A DNA stretch of 64,000 nt from Streptomyces lincolnensis. Its GTDB lineage: Bacteria; Actinomycetota; Actinomycetes; Streptomycetales; Streptomycetaceae. This document shows positions 33,744-42,246 of this stretch, one piece after another. Each line of letters opens with the position of its first letter. The first letter of the stretch is position 1. A program made the translations under genes and the position numbers. The DNA lies in the NCBI RefSeq assembly GCF_021173675.1, contig NZ_JAIHON010000011.1, forward strand, positions 305,260 to 369,259, written 5' to 3'. The notes under the pieces were generated by a model that was given only the letters and a program-made list of their open reading frames with translations, made no database searches and was not told the DNA's origin.

Positions 33744-34375
33744 TGCTGATCCACCCCTGGGACGCGCCCCACGACGACACCGAGTGGCAACGATGGCTCG
33801 CCGTCCACGACTTCGGCCAGCTCTGCGTCAACGGCCCTGCGGGCGAGCCGCCGTTCGTCCAGCCCCTGCACTTCGTCTACGACCCCGAGCGCGGCGAGGT
33901 GCTCACCCACCTGGCCCGGCCCAACCCGCTGTGGGGCGCGCTGGAGGCGGACCCGGTGGTCCTGCTGAGCGTGGTCGACGACTACGCGTACGTGCCCGGC
34001 CCCTGGCAGGCCGACCCGGACGGCCCGTCCGAGCACGGCACGCCCACGAGCTTCTACGCGGCGGTGCAACTGCGGTGCCGGGCCCATGTCGTGGACGACC
34101 CGGCCGCCAAGGCCACGCTCCTCAACCGCCAGGTCGGCCACTTCCAGCCGGAGGGCGGCTCCGTGCCGGTGGCGGTCGGCGAGGTGCCGTACGGGCGGAT
34201 GCTGTCGGGGATTCGCGGCCTGCGGCTCGAAGTGACCGGCGTGCGGGCGAAGTTCAAGTACGCGAGCCACAGGTCGGCACAGGTGCAGGACCGCATCCTG
34301 GGCGAGCTCGCCGCCCGGGGCGGCCCCGGTGACGCGGCGGCGCACGAGCACCTGCTGCGGCGACGCGGAGCCTGA
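33743..34375 (+). CDS. PaiB-family FMN-binding protein
   Basis: 210 residues, start overlapping the preceding stop. FMN_bind_2/PaiB pattern: FGQLCVNGPAGEPPFVQPLHFVYDPERGEVLTHLARPNPLW, TSFYAAVQLRCRAHVVDDPAAKATLLNRQVGHFQPEGGS and LEVTGVRAKFKYASHRS. PaiB was described as a negative regulator of sporulation and protease genes in Bacillus, but most members are simply flavin-binding. Cotranscribed with the PNPOx-like gene. Confidence 0.85.
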   Translation: MLIHPWDAPHDDTEWQRWLAVHDFGQLCVNGPAGEPPFVQPLHFVYDPERGEVLTHLARPNPLWGALEADPVVLLSVVDDYAYVPGPWQADPDGPSEHGTPTSFYAAVQLRCRAHVVDDPAAKATLLNRQVGHFQPEGGSVPVAVGEVPYGRMLSGIRGLRLEVTGVRAKFKYASHRSAQVQDRILGELAARGGPGDAAAHEHLLRRRGA

Positions 34376-34379
34376 GCGA

Positions 34380-34418
34380 GGGGCCCTTCGGCAGAGCCTT
34401 GCGGCGACGAAGGGCCCC
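34380..34418. terminator. Convergent terminator hairpin
   Basis: Perfect 11-bp stem (GGGGCCCTTCG / CGAAGGGCCCC) with a 17-base loop, between the convergent PaiB-like and EamA genes. Confidence 0.8.
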
Positions 34419-34423
34419 CGGTC

Positions 34424-35371
34424 TCAGACGAACACCGGTTCCTCCTTCCGTACCGCCCCGCGCGCCTCGGCGGCCGCGAGACCGGCGACCGAACCGAGCA
34501 TCAGCAGGGTGCCGACGAGCGTCGCCGGGGTCATCCGCTCTCCCAGCAGCGTGACGGCCAGCACGGTGGCGCTCACCGGCTCCAGCAGCATGATCACGGA
34601 CACGGTGGCCGGCCGGACGACGACGGCCGCCGCGAAGTACAGGGCATAGGCGAGGGCCGTGGGCACCGCCGCGATGTAGACCAACAGGCCCAGGAGCAGG
34701 GCGGGTTCGGCGGTGTGCGGGACCAGGCCCTCGGACAGGGCGAAGGGCAGCAGGCAGAGGCTGGTGACCGCGAACGCCCCGACGGACGTACCGAAGGCGT
34801 CGGCTCCCGCGTCCGCGCCCCAGCGGCGCGTGAGCAGGGTCATCACACAGCAGCCCGCCGCCGAGACCAGCCCGAGCAGGACGCCCCAGGGACGTACGGT
34901 GGCGCCCCCGCCGCCCAGCATCAGCACCCCGAGGCCGGCGAGCGCGCCGGCGACGGCGAGGATCCCGCCGCGCCCGAGCCGCTCCCCCAGGGTCAGCCGC
35001 GCCCCGAGCGCGATGAGGACGGGCCCGGCGCCGAGGGTGACGACGGTGGCCACGGCCAGCCCGGTGGCGGCGACGGCCGCGAAATACGCTGTCTGGAACA
35101 CCGCCAGACCGACGCCCGTCACCCCGATCCGCAGCGCCTTCCGGCGCAGTGGTTCGGCTACGGCGTTCCGCACACGCGGACGAGCGCGGCGGGCGGCGAG
35201 CAGCAGGACCAGTCCGGCCGCGCACCGCCAGAAGGACAGGGCTACGGGTCCCAGGTCACTGGACCGGTAGGCCATCGAGGCGACCGCGCCCGCGGTGCCC
35301 CAGGCGGTTCCGGCGACGATCAGATAGAGGAGGCCTCGCCCGACGGGCAGGCCGGAGACAGGATTCGACAC
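34424..35371 (-). CDS. EamA-family exporter
   Basis: 315 residues, ten membrane segments, paired EamA domains (LIVAGTAWGTAGAVASMAYR; LGLVSAAGCCVMTLLTRRW; VIMLLEPVSATVLAVTLLGERMTPATLVG). The E-P-V and LLGE motifs in the fourth and ninth segments are typical. Substrate unknown. A second EamA gene on the same strand lies upstream, separated by a terminator. Confidence 0.88.
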   Translation of the reverse strand: MSNPVSGLPVGRGLLYLIVAGTAWGTAGAVASMAYRSSDLGPVALSFWRCAAGLVLLLAARRARPRVRNAVAEPLRRKALRIGVTGVGLAVFQTAYFAAVAATGLAVATVVTLGAGPVLIALGARLTLGERLGRGGILAVAGALAGLGVLMLGGGGATVRPWGVLLGLVSAAGCCVMTLLTRRWGADAGADAFGTSVGAFAVTSLCLLPFALSEGLVPHTAEPALLLGLLVYIAAVPTALAYALYFAAAVVVRPATVSVIMLLEPVSATVLAVTLLGERMTPATLVGTLLMLGSVAGLAAAEARGAVRKEEPVFV

Positions 35372-35508
35372 GCGTTCTCTCCGCAGACGCGCGTGGCGCG
35401 CTCAAGGGGCGCACCGTGCGCGGAAGTTCGGGGAAGGACACCCGCTCGGCGGGGTCCACGGACTTCGTCTGCGGGCAGCACCGTCCGCCCGGCGTCGGGC
35501 CGGGCTCA

Positions 35509-35529
35509 GGGGTGTTCCGAGGACACCCC
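35509..35529 (-). terminator. Short hairpin between two EamA genes
   Basis: Seven-bp perfect stem (GGGGTGT / ACACCCC) with a seven-base loop, 72 bases beyond the stop codon of the EamA gene at 35601. Probably its terminator. Confidence 0.45.
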
Positions 35530-35600
35530 GGTTTTCCGGAGGCCCGCCTCAGGCGGCCGGAGGCGGAAGGACGAGCGCGTTCGTGTGCATGGCGGGCAGG

Positions 35601-36641
35601 CTATGCGGCGGTTTCGCGCGCCGACAACTCACTTTCCGCGCCACCGCTCGCCACCGGATCCGTCGAGCCCTTGGCCGGCGCCGACGACTGCGCGATGAAC
35701 GCGCCGGCCAGCACGATCGCGCCGCCGACGATCTGCGGGGCCGAGAGGTGCTCGCCGAGCAGGATCCAGGCGAGGACGGTGGCGACGACCGCCTCCAGGC
35801 AGGCCACGACTCCGGCGACCTGCGGGGAGAGCCGACGCACCGAGCGCACTCCGGTGACGTAGGCGACGACAGTGGCGAAGAGCACGATCCAGGCCAGCAG
35901 CAGACCGCCGGAGACCGCCGTGCCGTCCATGTCCGCGGCGCGGCCGAGCACGGACCAGTCCAGCTGCCAGGGACGCGCCACGACGGTCAGGACGGCGGTG
36001 CCGACGAGGAAGCCGTAGGCGATGACACCGAGCGGATCGGGTGCCCGGTCGCCGGAGTCGCCGCCCTGGTCGGACAGGACGAAGTAGCCGGCCTGGCAGC
36101 AGGCGGCGCCGAGGGCGAGGAGCAGCCCGAGGGCGTCGAAGCTGAGACCCGACCAGACCTCGACCACGCAGGCCAGCCCGCCGACCGCGAGCACGACGCC
36201 GAGCGCGGCGGCACGCGTCACCGACCGCCGCTGCACGAACCGCACCCAGCCGAGCACGAGAGCGGGCGCGAGGTACTCCACGAGCAGGGCGACACCGACG
36301 GGAATGCGGGAGATCGCGGCGAAGTAGCAGGCCTGGACTCCCGCCACGGCGAGCAGGCCGAAGCCGAGGAGCAGACCGGGACGGCTGCGCAACAGTCCGC
36401 GGTGGCGCACGGCCAGCGGCAGCATCACCAGGGCGGCGCCCGCCACCCGCAGCCACACCACGTGCAGCGGGTCGAGACCCGCCTCGATCAGCGGTTTGGC
36501 CGCCACACCGGATCCGCCGAAGGCGAGCGCGGACACGAGCGCGAGGCTCAGCCCCGTGCCCCTGTTCCGGTGGTTCTGGATGCTCTCAGACGTATGCACG
36601 GGCACATGATGGCAGGCGGCGACATGAGCGTCATCCCGCAT
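35601..36641 (-). CDS. EamA-family exporter (RhtA-like)
   Basis: 346 residues from the farthest ATG; starts at GTG 36596 or nearby are also possible because the first 25 residues are not conserved and no ribosome site is clear. Ten membrane segments: LALVSALAFGGSGVAAKPLIEAGLDPLHVVWLRV, YFAAISRIPVGVALLVEYLAPALVLGWVRF and CLEAVVATVLAWILLGEHLSAPQIVGGAIVLAG. The YLAP and EAV segments resemble RhtA-type amino-acid exporters. The C-terminal tail is hydrophilic. Confidence 0.85.
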   Translation of the reverse strand: MRDDAHVAACHHVPVHTSESIQNHRNRGTGLSLALVSALAFGGSGVAAKPLIEAGLDPLHVVWLRVAGAALVMLPLAVRHRGLLRSRPGLLLGFGLLAVAGVQACYFAAISRIPVGVALLVEYLAPALVLGWVRFVQRRSVTRAAALGVVLAVGGLACVVEVWSGLSFDALGLLLALGAACCQAGYFVLSDQGGDSGDRAPDPLGVIAYGFLVGTAVLTVVARPWQLDWSVLGRAADMDGTAVSGGLLLAWIVLFATVVAYVTGVRSVRRLSPQVAGVVACLEAVVATVLAWILLGEHLSAPQIVGGAIVLAGAFIAQSSAPAKGSTDPVASGGAESELSARETAA

Positions 36642-36738
36642 GACACCTGTCTCACCGAGCGGACCGGATCAAGGGGCGGGCACGCTCGGATCGACGGCGC
36701 GCGGCCAGAAGGGGCGCGCGGCCGAACGACGCGCGTTG

Positions 36739-37278
36739 TCAGACGGCCCGTCGTGAGCGGCTGTCGATCCGCGCGAGCAGCGCACGGGCGTCGACCCCGG
36801 CGCGCTCCAGCACCTCGACCGCCCGAGCCTCCGGGTCGACGACGATCGCGGCGAGCAGGTCCAGGCCGAGGGGCGGGCCGCCGCCGCGTCGGTCGGCGCG
36901 CGCACGGGCGTACTCCATCGCCCCGGCGGCCAGCGGCGAGTAGCCCTCCGCACGGGTCACCACGGGTACGGCGCCGGAGTCCTCCACGCTGCCCTGCCAG
37001 CGCAGGCCGTAGCCGATGCTGCGCTGCACGAGATAGCCGAGCAGGCGGGCGAACTGCGGTTCGGCGTCGAAGACGGTCCGCACCCCGGGGTCCAACTCCA
37101 GGAGCGAGTGCAGCAGATGAGCCGTGTCGATCTGCCGGTCCCCGTCCCTGACCGCCCGCCGCCGGGCACCGGAGACCACCGCTGCCAGCTCCGCGCCGAG
37201 GCTGGCATCGCCGTCCGTGTGGACCGGGCGCCGGCTGCCGGGCTGGAGGGCCGACTGCCGGGGGATACGGGGGTGCAC
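36739..37278 (-). CDS. Clp N-terminal-domain protein
   Basis: 179 residues from a GTG with GAGG eight bases upstream. Two Clp_N-type repeats: LGAELAAVVSGARRRAVRDGDRQIDTAHLLHSLLELDPG and YSPLAAGAMEYARARADRRGGGPPLGLDLLAAIVVDPEARAVEVLERAGVD. It has no AAA ATPase part, so it may act as an adaptor or binding domain, as in other free-standing actinobacterial Clp_N proteins. An in-frame ATG at 37312-37314 lacks a ribosome site. Confidence 0.83.
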   Translation of the reverse strand: MHPRIPRQSALQPGSRRPVHTDGDASLGAELAAVVSGARRRAVRDGDRQIDTAHLLHSLLELDPGVRTVFDAEPQFARLLGYLVQRSIGYGLRWQGSVEDSGAVPVVTRAEGYSPLAAGAMEYARARADRRGGGPPLGLDLLAAIVVDPEARAVEVLERAGVDARALLARIDSRSRRAV

Positions 37279-37450
37279 ATCCCCTACCTCATCAGCCCCG
37301 CCCTCTTCGGTCATCCACGAAAGGAAGCATTTCCGCGTCCCACGGGAAGGGGACCCGGACAGCCACGATCTCCTCCTTACGGATGAGATCACGCCCTTCC
37401 GCCCACGAAGGGCGCGCGCCGCCTTGCCCTGCGCCCCGCACGCAACCGGG

Positions 37451-37666
37451 ATGCGCCGCCGTTCGTCCCATACGGAGATGGAGAGCAGGTGTTGGCTGGT
37501 GGCGCTGCCGGCTGTCGACGGCAAGCAGTACGTGTACCGGGTGTACGCCCCGGAGGACGCGCTGCTCGCCGACCTGTTCTGGGACGCCTGGCACTGCCAC
37601 GACGAGAGTGCGTTCCCGCGCGCGTGGGACCTGTTCGACGCGGCCGTGATAGAGCGCGTGGGCTGA
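37451..37666 (+). CDS. Small hypothetical protein (71 aa)
   Basis: A frame with good Streptomyces codon bias encoding a compact acidic, aromatic protein: CWLVALPAVDGKQYVYRVYAPEDALLADLFWDAWHCHDESAFPRAWDLFDAAVIERV. The start may be the ATG at 37451 or the one at 37478. It is divergent from the Clp N-domain gene. I do not recognise a family; the run of Trp, His and Cys suggests a folded domain rather than chance. Confidence 0.6.
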   Translation: MRRRSSHTEMESRCWLVALPAVDGKQYVYRVYAPEDALLADLFWDAWHCHDESAFPRAWDLFDAAVIERVG

Positions 37667-37754
37667 CCCATCCTGACGGTTCGTCAGTATTGAATGTTCC
37701 GGGTCCTGCCGCTACGTTCCGCGACACCGTAGCCCGTCACGAAGAGGTGGTCGC

Positions 37755-38183
37755 ATGGCCGAAGTCAGCGCGGAGTCCCGCATCGGGGCACCGGCCGAGA
37801 AGGTGTGGGCCCAGCTCACGGACTGGCCCTCGTACGGGGAGTGGAACGCCACCCACACGAGTTTCCCCAAGGGCGGCCCCACGGTCCTGGAAGCGGGCGC
37901 GACCTTCCAGGAGAACATGAAGATGATGGGCTTCCCGGCCGAGGTCGAGTGGACCGTCGAACAGGCGGAACCGGCCCGGGTGCTCGCCCTCCGCGGCAAG
38001 GGCCCGATGTCGGTGACCGTCGCCACGCGCTACACCCTGGTCCCGGACGGCGACGCCACGCTGGTCCGCATCGACGGGGAGTTCACGGGCGCCGCGGTCT
38101 CCCTGATGGCGGGCAAGCTCAAGGACTCGGCGACCGCCGCGCTGAACGAGTCGCTGCGGAAACTGGCGGGCCTGGTGGGCTGA
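37755..38183 (+). CDS. SRPBCC (START/polyketide cyclase-like) protein
   Basis: 142 residues, start after GAGGTGG. Bet v1/START-type fold: ESRIGAPAEKVWAQLTDWPSYGEWNATHTSFPKGGP near the start and a long amphipathic C-terminal helix (GKLKDSATAALNESLRKLAG). Binds a hydrophobic ligand; may be a cyclase or carrier. Not in a polyketide cluster. A very strong terminator follows. Confidence 0.87.
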   Translation: MAEVSAESRIGAPAEKVWAQLTDWPSYGEWNATHTSFPKGGPTVLEAGATFQENMKMMGFPAEVEWTVEQAEPARVLALRGKGPMSVTVATRYTLVPDGDATLVRIDGEFTGAAVSLMAGKLKDSATAALNESLRKLAGLVG

Positions 38184-38207
38184 CGCCCCGACGCCCCACG
38201 AGAAAAC

Positions 38208-38249
38208 GAAGAGGCGCCCCGCGGGAACGTTCCCGCGGGGCGCCTCTTC
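38208..38249. terminator. 42-bp perfect palindrome, bidirectional terminator
   Basis: Twenty-one bases starting GAAGAGGCGCCCC are exactly mirrored with no loop bases beyond the centre AC/GT. It sits between convergent genes. The length and perfection are exceptional, but location and flanking A runs fit termination in both directions. Confidence 0.88.
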
Positions 38250-38264
38250 AGAGCCGTAGGACCG

Positions 38265-38897
38265 TCAGTCCTCGTCGGCCAGGATCAGGTACAGCTTCTT
38301 GCGGGCGTCGTTGATGACGCCGAGCGCCTTCTCACGCTGCTCCTTGCTGCCGGTCTTCCAGACCTGCCCGAAGGCCTCCATCAGACCGAAGCCGGCCTGC
38401 CGGATCTCACCGAGGGCTTCCCAGTCGACGCCACGGGAGGCTTCCTCCCAGGGCGCGTCGGGGCCCTCTTCGGCCGCCTCGCGGCCGGCGTCGGTGAGCG
38501 AGAACAGCTTCTTGCCGCCCTCGGACGCACTGGTGATCAGGCCCTCGTCCTCCAACAACTGGAGGGTGGGGTACACCGAGCCCGGACTGGGCTTCCACGC
38601 CCCGCCACTGCGCTCGGCGATCTCCTGGATCATCTCGTAACCGTGCATGGGCCGGTCCTTCAGCAGGGCCAGGATCGAGGCGCGCACGTCACCGCGCCGC
38701 GCCCTCCCCCGAGGTCCACCCCGCCCCCTGGGCCCCCAGGGCCCGGGACCGAAGCCCGGTCCGCCGAAGCCGGGACCACCGGGGCCACCCGGCCCGAAGG
38801 GCCCGAAGGCACCTCGCAGGCCCTCGAAACCGCCTCGGCCCGGACGCCCGGCTCCACCATGTCCACGCTCGTATCCGTGGCTGTGCATCGCCATCAC
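38265..38897 (-). CDS. PadR-family transcriptional regulator with Gly/Pro-rich N-terminus
   Basis: 210 residues. The first 70 are Gly, Pro, Phe and Arg rich (GPFGPGGPGGPGFGGPGFG then RGRGGPRGRARRG). The PadR winged helix follows: ILALLKDRPMHGYEMIQEIAERSGGAWKPSPGSVYPTLQLLEDEGLITS, then the Vinc-like C-terminal helices. Gly/Pro-rich leaders occur in several actinobacterial PadR proteins. It is divergent from the rox locus; a CGATATATCG palindrome lies upstream. The second Met of the initial MMAM could be the start. Confidence 0.9.
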   Translation of the reverse strand: MMAMHSHGYERGHGGAGRPGRGGFEGLRGAFGPFGPGGPGGPGFGGPGFGPGPWGPRGRGGPRGRARRGDVRASILALLKDRPMHGYEMIQEIAERSGGAWKPSPGSVYPTLQLLEDEGLITSASEGGKKLFSLTDAGREAAEEGPDAPWEEASRGVDWEALGEIRQAGFGLMEAFGQVWKTGSKEQREKALGVINDARKKLYLILADED

Positions 38898-38931
38898 TCC
38901 ATTCCATCGTTGATCTGTCGCGATACCTCAA

Positions 38932-38941
38932 CGATATATCG
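38932..38941. promoter_or_regulatory. PadR operator candidate
   Basis: CGATATATCG, a perfect 10-bp palindrome, 35 bases upstream of the PadR start, with an extra CGATA 11 bases away. AT-rich dyads like this are typical PadR targets. It could control both padR and the rox transcript. Confidence 0.55.
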
Positions 38942-39039
38942 GAATAGTTCGCATGGCAAGACTCGAAAACGCTTGGACGGGACGATGCCGAGCTTGTAGC
39001 GTGCGGTCGACCGCGACACCGCCCGAGGAGGTGAGACCC

Positions 39040-39099
39040 ATGAACGCTGTATCGACGTGGGTGCTCCCCCTTCCGGTCACGGTCGGGCGATCGACGTAG
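39040..39099 (+). CDS. Possible 19-residue leader peptide upstream of rox
   Basis: ATG 39040 follows GAGGAGGTGA, the strongest ribosome site in this region, and opens a 19-codon frame (MNAVSTWVLPLPVTVGRST) ending TAG 39097-39099, 51 bases before the rox start. GGGAG-CGC-CTCCC after the stop could form a small hairpin. This arrangement suggests translational attenuation of rox, but there is no direct proof that the peptide is made. Confidence 0.45.
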   Translation: MNAVSTWVLPLPVTVGRST

Positions 39100-39150
39100 G
39101 TGTCGCCGGGAGCGCCTCCCCCATCAGGCACTCCCGAAAGGCACCACCTC

Positions 39151-40587
39151 ATGTTCGACGTGATCATCGCCGGGTGCGGACCGACCGGCGCGACGCTGGC
39201 CGCCGAACTCCGGCTGCACGATGTGCGGGTACTCGTTCTGGAGCAGGAGACCGAGCCCGTGTCGTTCGTCCGCATCGTCGCTCTGCACATGCGCAGCCTC
39301 GAACTGATGGCGATGCGCGGACTGCTGGACCGCGTGCGCGAACACGGACGGCGGCGCCCTGCCGACGGGCTCTTCGCCGCCATCGACAAGCCGGCGCCCC
39401 AGGGCCTGGATCCCGCGTACGCGTATCTGCTGGGCATCCCGCAGCCGGTCATCGTCCAGCTGCTCGAAGAGCATGCGACCCGACTGGGTGCGCAGATCCG
39501 GCACGGCGCCACGGTGGTCGGTTTCGAGCAGGACGACGAGGGGGTGACCGTCGAGACGGCCGACGGCCGACAGCTGCGTTCGCGCTGGCTCGTCGGCTGT
39601 GACGGCGGGCGCAGCAGGGTGCGCAAGCTGCTCGGCGTCGGCTTCCCCGGTGAACCCTCCCGGACCGAGACCCTGATGGGCGAGATGGAAGTGGGGGTGC
39701 CCCGCGAGGAGATCGCCGCCAAGGTGACCGAGATCGGCGCGATGGACAAGCGCTTCTGGCTCAGGCCCTTCGGCGAGCGGGCGTACAGCATCGTCGTCCC
39801 CGTCGTCGTCCCGGCCGCGGGAGTCGGCGATCGCGCGGAACCGCCCACTCTCGACGACTTCAGACAACAGCTGCGCGCCGTCGCCGGCACCGATTTCGGC
39901 GTGCACTCCCCGCGCTGGCTGTCCCGCTTCGGGGACGCCACCCGGCTGGCCGACCGCTACCGGGTCGGGCGGGTGCTCCTCGCCGGCGACGCGGCACACA
40001 TCCATCCGCCCACCGGCGGGCAGGGCCTCAACCTGGGCATCCAGGACGCGTTCAACCTCGGCTGGAAACTGGCCGCACGGATCCGCGGCTGGGCGCCGGA
40101 AACGCTGCTGGACACCTACCAGACCGAACGCCGTCCGGTCGCCGAGGACGTGCTGGACAACACCCGCGCCCAGACGGAACTGCACTCCACCGAACCGGGC
40201 CCCCGGGCCGTGCGCAGGCTGCTCACCGAACTGATGGACGTCGACGAGGTCAACCGCCGGCTCTTCGAGAAGATCACCGCGACCGGCATCCGCTACGACG
40301 TCGGCGAGGGCCCCGACCTGCTCGGCCGCCGCCTGCCCGACATCGACGTACGACACGGCCGTCTCTACGCCCTGCTGCATCGCGGCCGCGGCCTGCTGCT
40401 GGACCGCACGGAACGCCTGACCGTGGGCGGCTGGTCGGACCGGGTCGATCACCTCGCGGACCCCACCGCGGCACTGGATGTTCCCTGCGTCCTGCTACGC
40501 CCCGACGGCCACGTCGCCTGGATCGGCGACGATCAGCGGGACTTGGACGCCCACCTCTCCCGCTGGTTCGGCGAGCCCGCCTCCTGA
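39151..40587 (+). CDS. rox: Rifampin monooxygenase homologue (class A flavin monooxygenase)
   Basis: 478 residues. FAD-binding hydroxylase: VIIAGCGPTGATLAAEL (residues 5-20), WLVGCDGGRSRVRKLLG and GRVLLAGDAAHIHPPTGGQGLNLGIQDAFNLGWKLA, plus a thioredoxin-like C-terminal domain ending ALDVPCVLLRPDGHVAWIG. Overall sequence, for example FPGEPSRTETLMGEMEVGVP and DFGVHSPRWLSRFGDATRLA, matches the Rox family that oxidises rifamycins and opens the ansa ring, as I recall it from S. venezuelae. The ATG at 39151 follows AAAGG. Expected role: rifamycin resistance. I see no convincing copy of the rifamycin-associated upstream element. Confidence 0.9.
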   Translation: MFDVIIAGCGPTGATLAAELRLHDVRVLVLEQETEPVSFVRIVALHMRSLELMAMRGLLDRVREHGRRRPADGLFAAIDKPAPQGLDPAYAYLLGIPQPVIVQLLEEHATRLGAQIRHGATVVGFEQDDEGVTVETADGRQLRSRWLVGCDGGRSRVRKLLGVGFPGEPSRTETLMGEMEVGVPREEIAAKVTEIGAMDKRFWLRPFGERAYSIVVPVVVPAAGVGDRAEPPTLDDFRQQLRAVAGTDFGVHSPRWLSRFGDATRLADRYRVGRVLLAGDAAHIHPPTGGQGLNLGIQDAFNLGWKLAARIRGWAPETLLDTYQTERRPVAEDVLDNTRAQTELHSTEPGPRAVRRLLTELMDVDEVNRRLFEKITATGIRYDVGEGPDLLGRRLPDIDVRHGRLYALLHRGRGLLLDRTERLTVGGWSDRVDHLADPTAALDVPCVLLRPDGHVAWIGDDQRDLDAHLSRWFGEPAS

Positions 40588-40637
40588 CCAGGGATCGCGG
40601 ACAGATCAGCCGTGGGCGGTCCTCACCGACCCTCCGT

Positions 40638-40643
40638 TACAGT
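40638..40643 (+). promoter_or_regulatory. -10 box of the methyltransferase gene
   Basis: TACAGT ends seven bases before the GTG at 40651, with no ribosome site between; another leaderless pattern. Confidence 0.5.
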
Positions 40644-40650
40644 CGCGCTG

Positions 40651-41307
40651 GTGACCGAGCCCTCCTATCTCGCCGCGATCCGGGAGTCGTACGACACCGT
40701 CGCCGCCGCCTACCTGACCGTCGTCAAGCGCCCCACGGAACTGGATCCGCTGTCCCGCGCGCTGCTCACCGCGTTCGCCGAGGTCGTGCGGACGGACGAC
40801 CTCGGGCCGGTGGCGGATCTGGGGTGCGGTCCCGGGCTGGTCACGGCGCACCTGGCGGACCTGGGAGTACGGGTGTTCGGCGTCGACCTGTCGCCGCGGA
40901 TGATCGAGCTCGCCCGGCGGGCACGTCCGGGTCTGGACTTCAGGGTCGGGTCGATGACCGCCCTGGAGACCGGCGACGGCGAACTCGGTGGCGTCCTGGC
41001 CTACTACGCCACGCACCACACACCCCCCGACTCCCTGCCGGCGGTGTTCGCCGAGTTCCACCGCACGCTGGCACCCGGCGGCCGTCTGATGCTGGCCGGT
41101 CACGTGGGCGACGGCGAGCGTCTGCGTCCGACGGAGGCGTACGGCGGCCACCCCGTCTCCTACGAGTCGCATCTGCTGCCGCCGGACCGGATCGCCGGGC
41201 TGCTGGCAGAGGCCGGGTTCGTCGTCACCGCGCGGCTGGTGCAGGAGCCCACCGAGGGAGCCACCCGGCGGAGCGGTACCTTCCTGGCCCGCAAAACCGG
41301 GGCGTGA
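40651..41307 (+). CDS. Class I SAM-dependent methyltransferase
   Basis: 218 residues from GTG 40651. Motif I VADLGCGPGLVTAHLADLG, motif II-like VFGVDLSPRMIELARRA, then LAYYATHHTPP and LAPGGRLMLAGHV. The N-terminal YLAAIRESYDTVAAAYLTVVKRP is typical of small-molecule methyltransferases in Streptomyces. Acceptor unknown. It follows rox but has its own likely promoter. Confidence 0.88.
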   Translation: MTEPSYLAAIRESYDTVAAAYLTVVKRPTELDPLSRALLTAFAEVVRTDDLGPVADLGCGPGLVTAHLADLGVRVFGVDLSPRMIELARRARPGLDFRVGSMTALETGDGELGGVLAYYATHHTPPDSLPAVFAEFHRTLAPGGRLMLAGHVGDGERLRPTEAYGGHPVSYESHLLPPDRIAGLLAEAGFVVTARLVQEPTEGATRRSGTFLARKTGA

Positions 41308-41390
41308 CGACGGTAACGGCCCCCGAAATCGGTCCACTCAACCGTAATTGGCCTTGGTCCGTCGGCCTCGGGATGGCCCAGCATCAAGGC

Positions 41391-42200
41391 ATGCGCATCC
41401 GAATCGTCGACGCCTTCACCGACCGTCCCTTCGCCGGCAACCCGGCCGGGGTCCTGATCCTCGACGCCTTCCCGGACGACGAGCGGCTCCAGAAGATCGC
41501 CCTGGAGGTCAACCACGCCGAGACCGCCTTCGCCCACCGCCTGCCCGAGGGCGGCGAGGCCGACTGGGCGCTGCGCTGGTTCACGCCCACCGCCGAAGTG
41601 AACATGTGCGGCCACGCCACCCTCGCCACGGCTCATGTCCTGTACTCCACCGGTGCCCACGAGGGACCGGTGCGGTTCGCCACCCGCAGCGGTGTCCTGG
41701 TCGCCGCTCCCGGTGCGGACGGCTCGATCACCCTGGACTTCCCGACGGCGCCGCTCACCGCCGTAGAACTGCCGCCCGGGGTGACGGAGGCGCTCGGTGC
41801 CGAGGCGCTCACCGCCTTCGACACCGGTCCGAACATCGGGGATCTGCTGGTCGAGGTCGCCGACGAGAAGACCGTGCACGCCCTCGCCCCGGACCTCAAG
41901 TCCCTGGGCGCCCACTCCGAGCGCGGGATCATCGCCACCGCCCGCGCCGAGGACCCCGGCCGGGGCTACGACTTCGTCTCCCGCTGCTTCTTCCCGAACA
42001 TCGGCATCGACGAGGACCCGGTCACCGGCAGCGCCCACACCGCGCTCGCCCCGTACTGGTCCGAGCGCCTCGGCCGCACCGAGCTCACCGGCCTCCAGGC
42101 CTCCCCCCGCTCCGGCCGCGTCCGCACCGAACTGCGGGGCGAGCGCACCCTGTTGAGCGGTCGCGCGGTGACGGTGATCGACGGCGAGCTGCTCGCCTAG
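41391..42200 (+). CDS. PhzF-family isomerase/epimerase
   Basis: 269 residues. PhzF fold of two DAP-epimerase-like halves: IVDAFTDRPFAGNPAGVLIL, NHAETAFAH with catalytic Glu44, TPTAEVNMCGHATLATAHVL, and DEDPVTGSAHTALAPYW. The family includes phenazine-biosynthesis isomerase and many unassigned members; no phenazine genes are nearby. The 18-bp repeat after the stop codon is a recent duplication. Confidence 0.9.
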   Translation: MRIRIVDAFTDRPFAGNPAGVLILDAFPDDERLQKIALEVNHAETAFAHRLPEGGEADWALRWFTPTAEVNMCGHATLATAHVLYSTGAHEGPVRFATRSGVLVAAPGADGSITLDFPTAPLTAVELPPGVTEALGAEALTAFDTGPNIGDLLVEVADEKTVHALAPDLKSLGAHSERGIIATARAEDPGRGYDFVSRCFFPNIGIDEDPVTGSAHTALAPYWSERLGRTELTGLQASPRSGRVRTELRGERTLLSGRAVTVIDGELLA

Positions 42201-42202
42201 GA

Positions 42203-42243
42203 CGGGAGAGAGCTGCCGTCAGCACGGGGAGAGAGCTGCCGTC
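42203..42243. repeat. 18-bp direct repeat between phzF-like and CPBP genes
   Basis: CGGGAGAGAGCTGCCGTC (42203-42220) and GGGGAGAGAGCTGCCGTC (42226-42243) differ only in the first base, with a 5-base spacer. It fills the convergent gap. Confidence 0.8.
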
Positions 42244-42246
42244 GGG

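Noticed and set aside
38940..39150. Rifamycin-associated element upstream of rox
   Set aside because: I looked for the known inverted-repeat element but saw nothing convincing; the PadR-type palindrome and the leader frame are better supported.
39151..42200. A biosynthetic gene cluster around rox, methyltransferase and PhzF
   Set aside because: There is no core synthase, and the genes have separate promoters; the rox protein matches a resistance enzyme.
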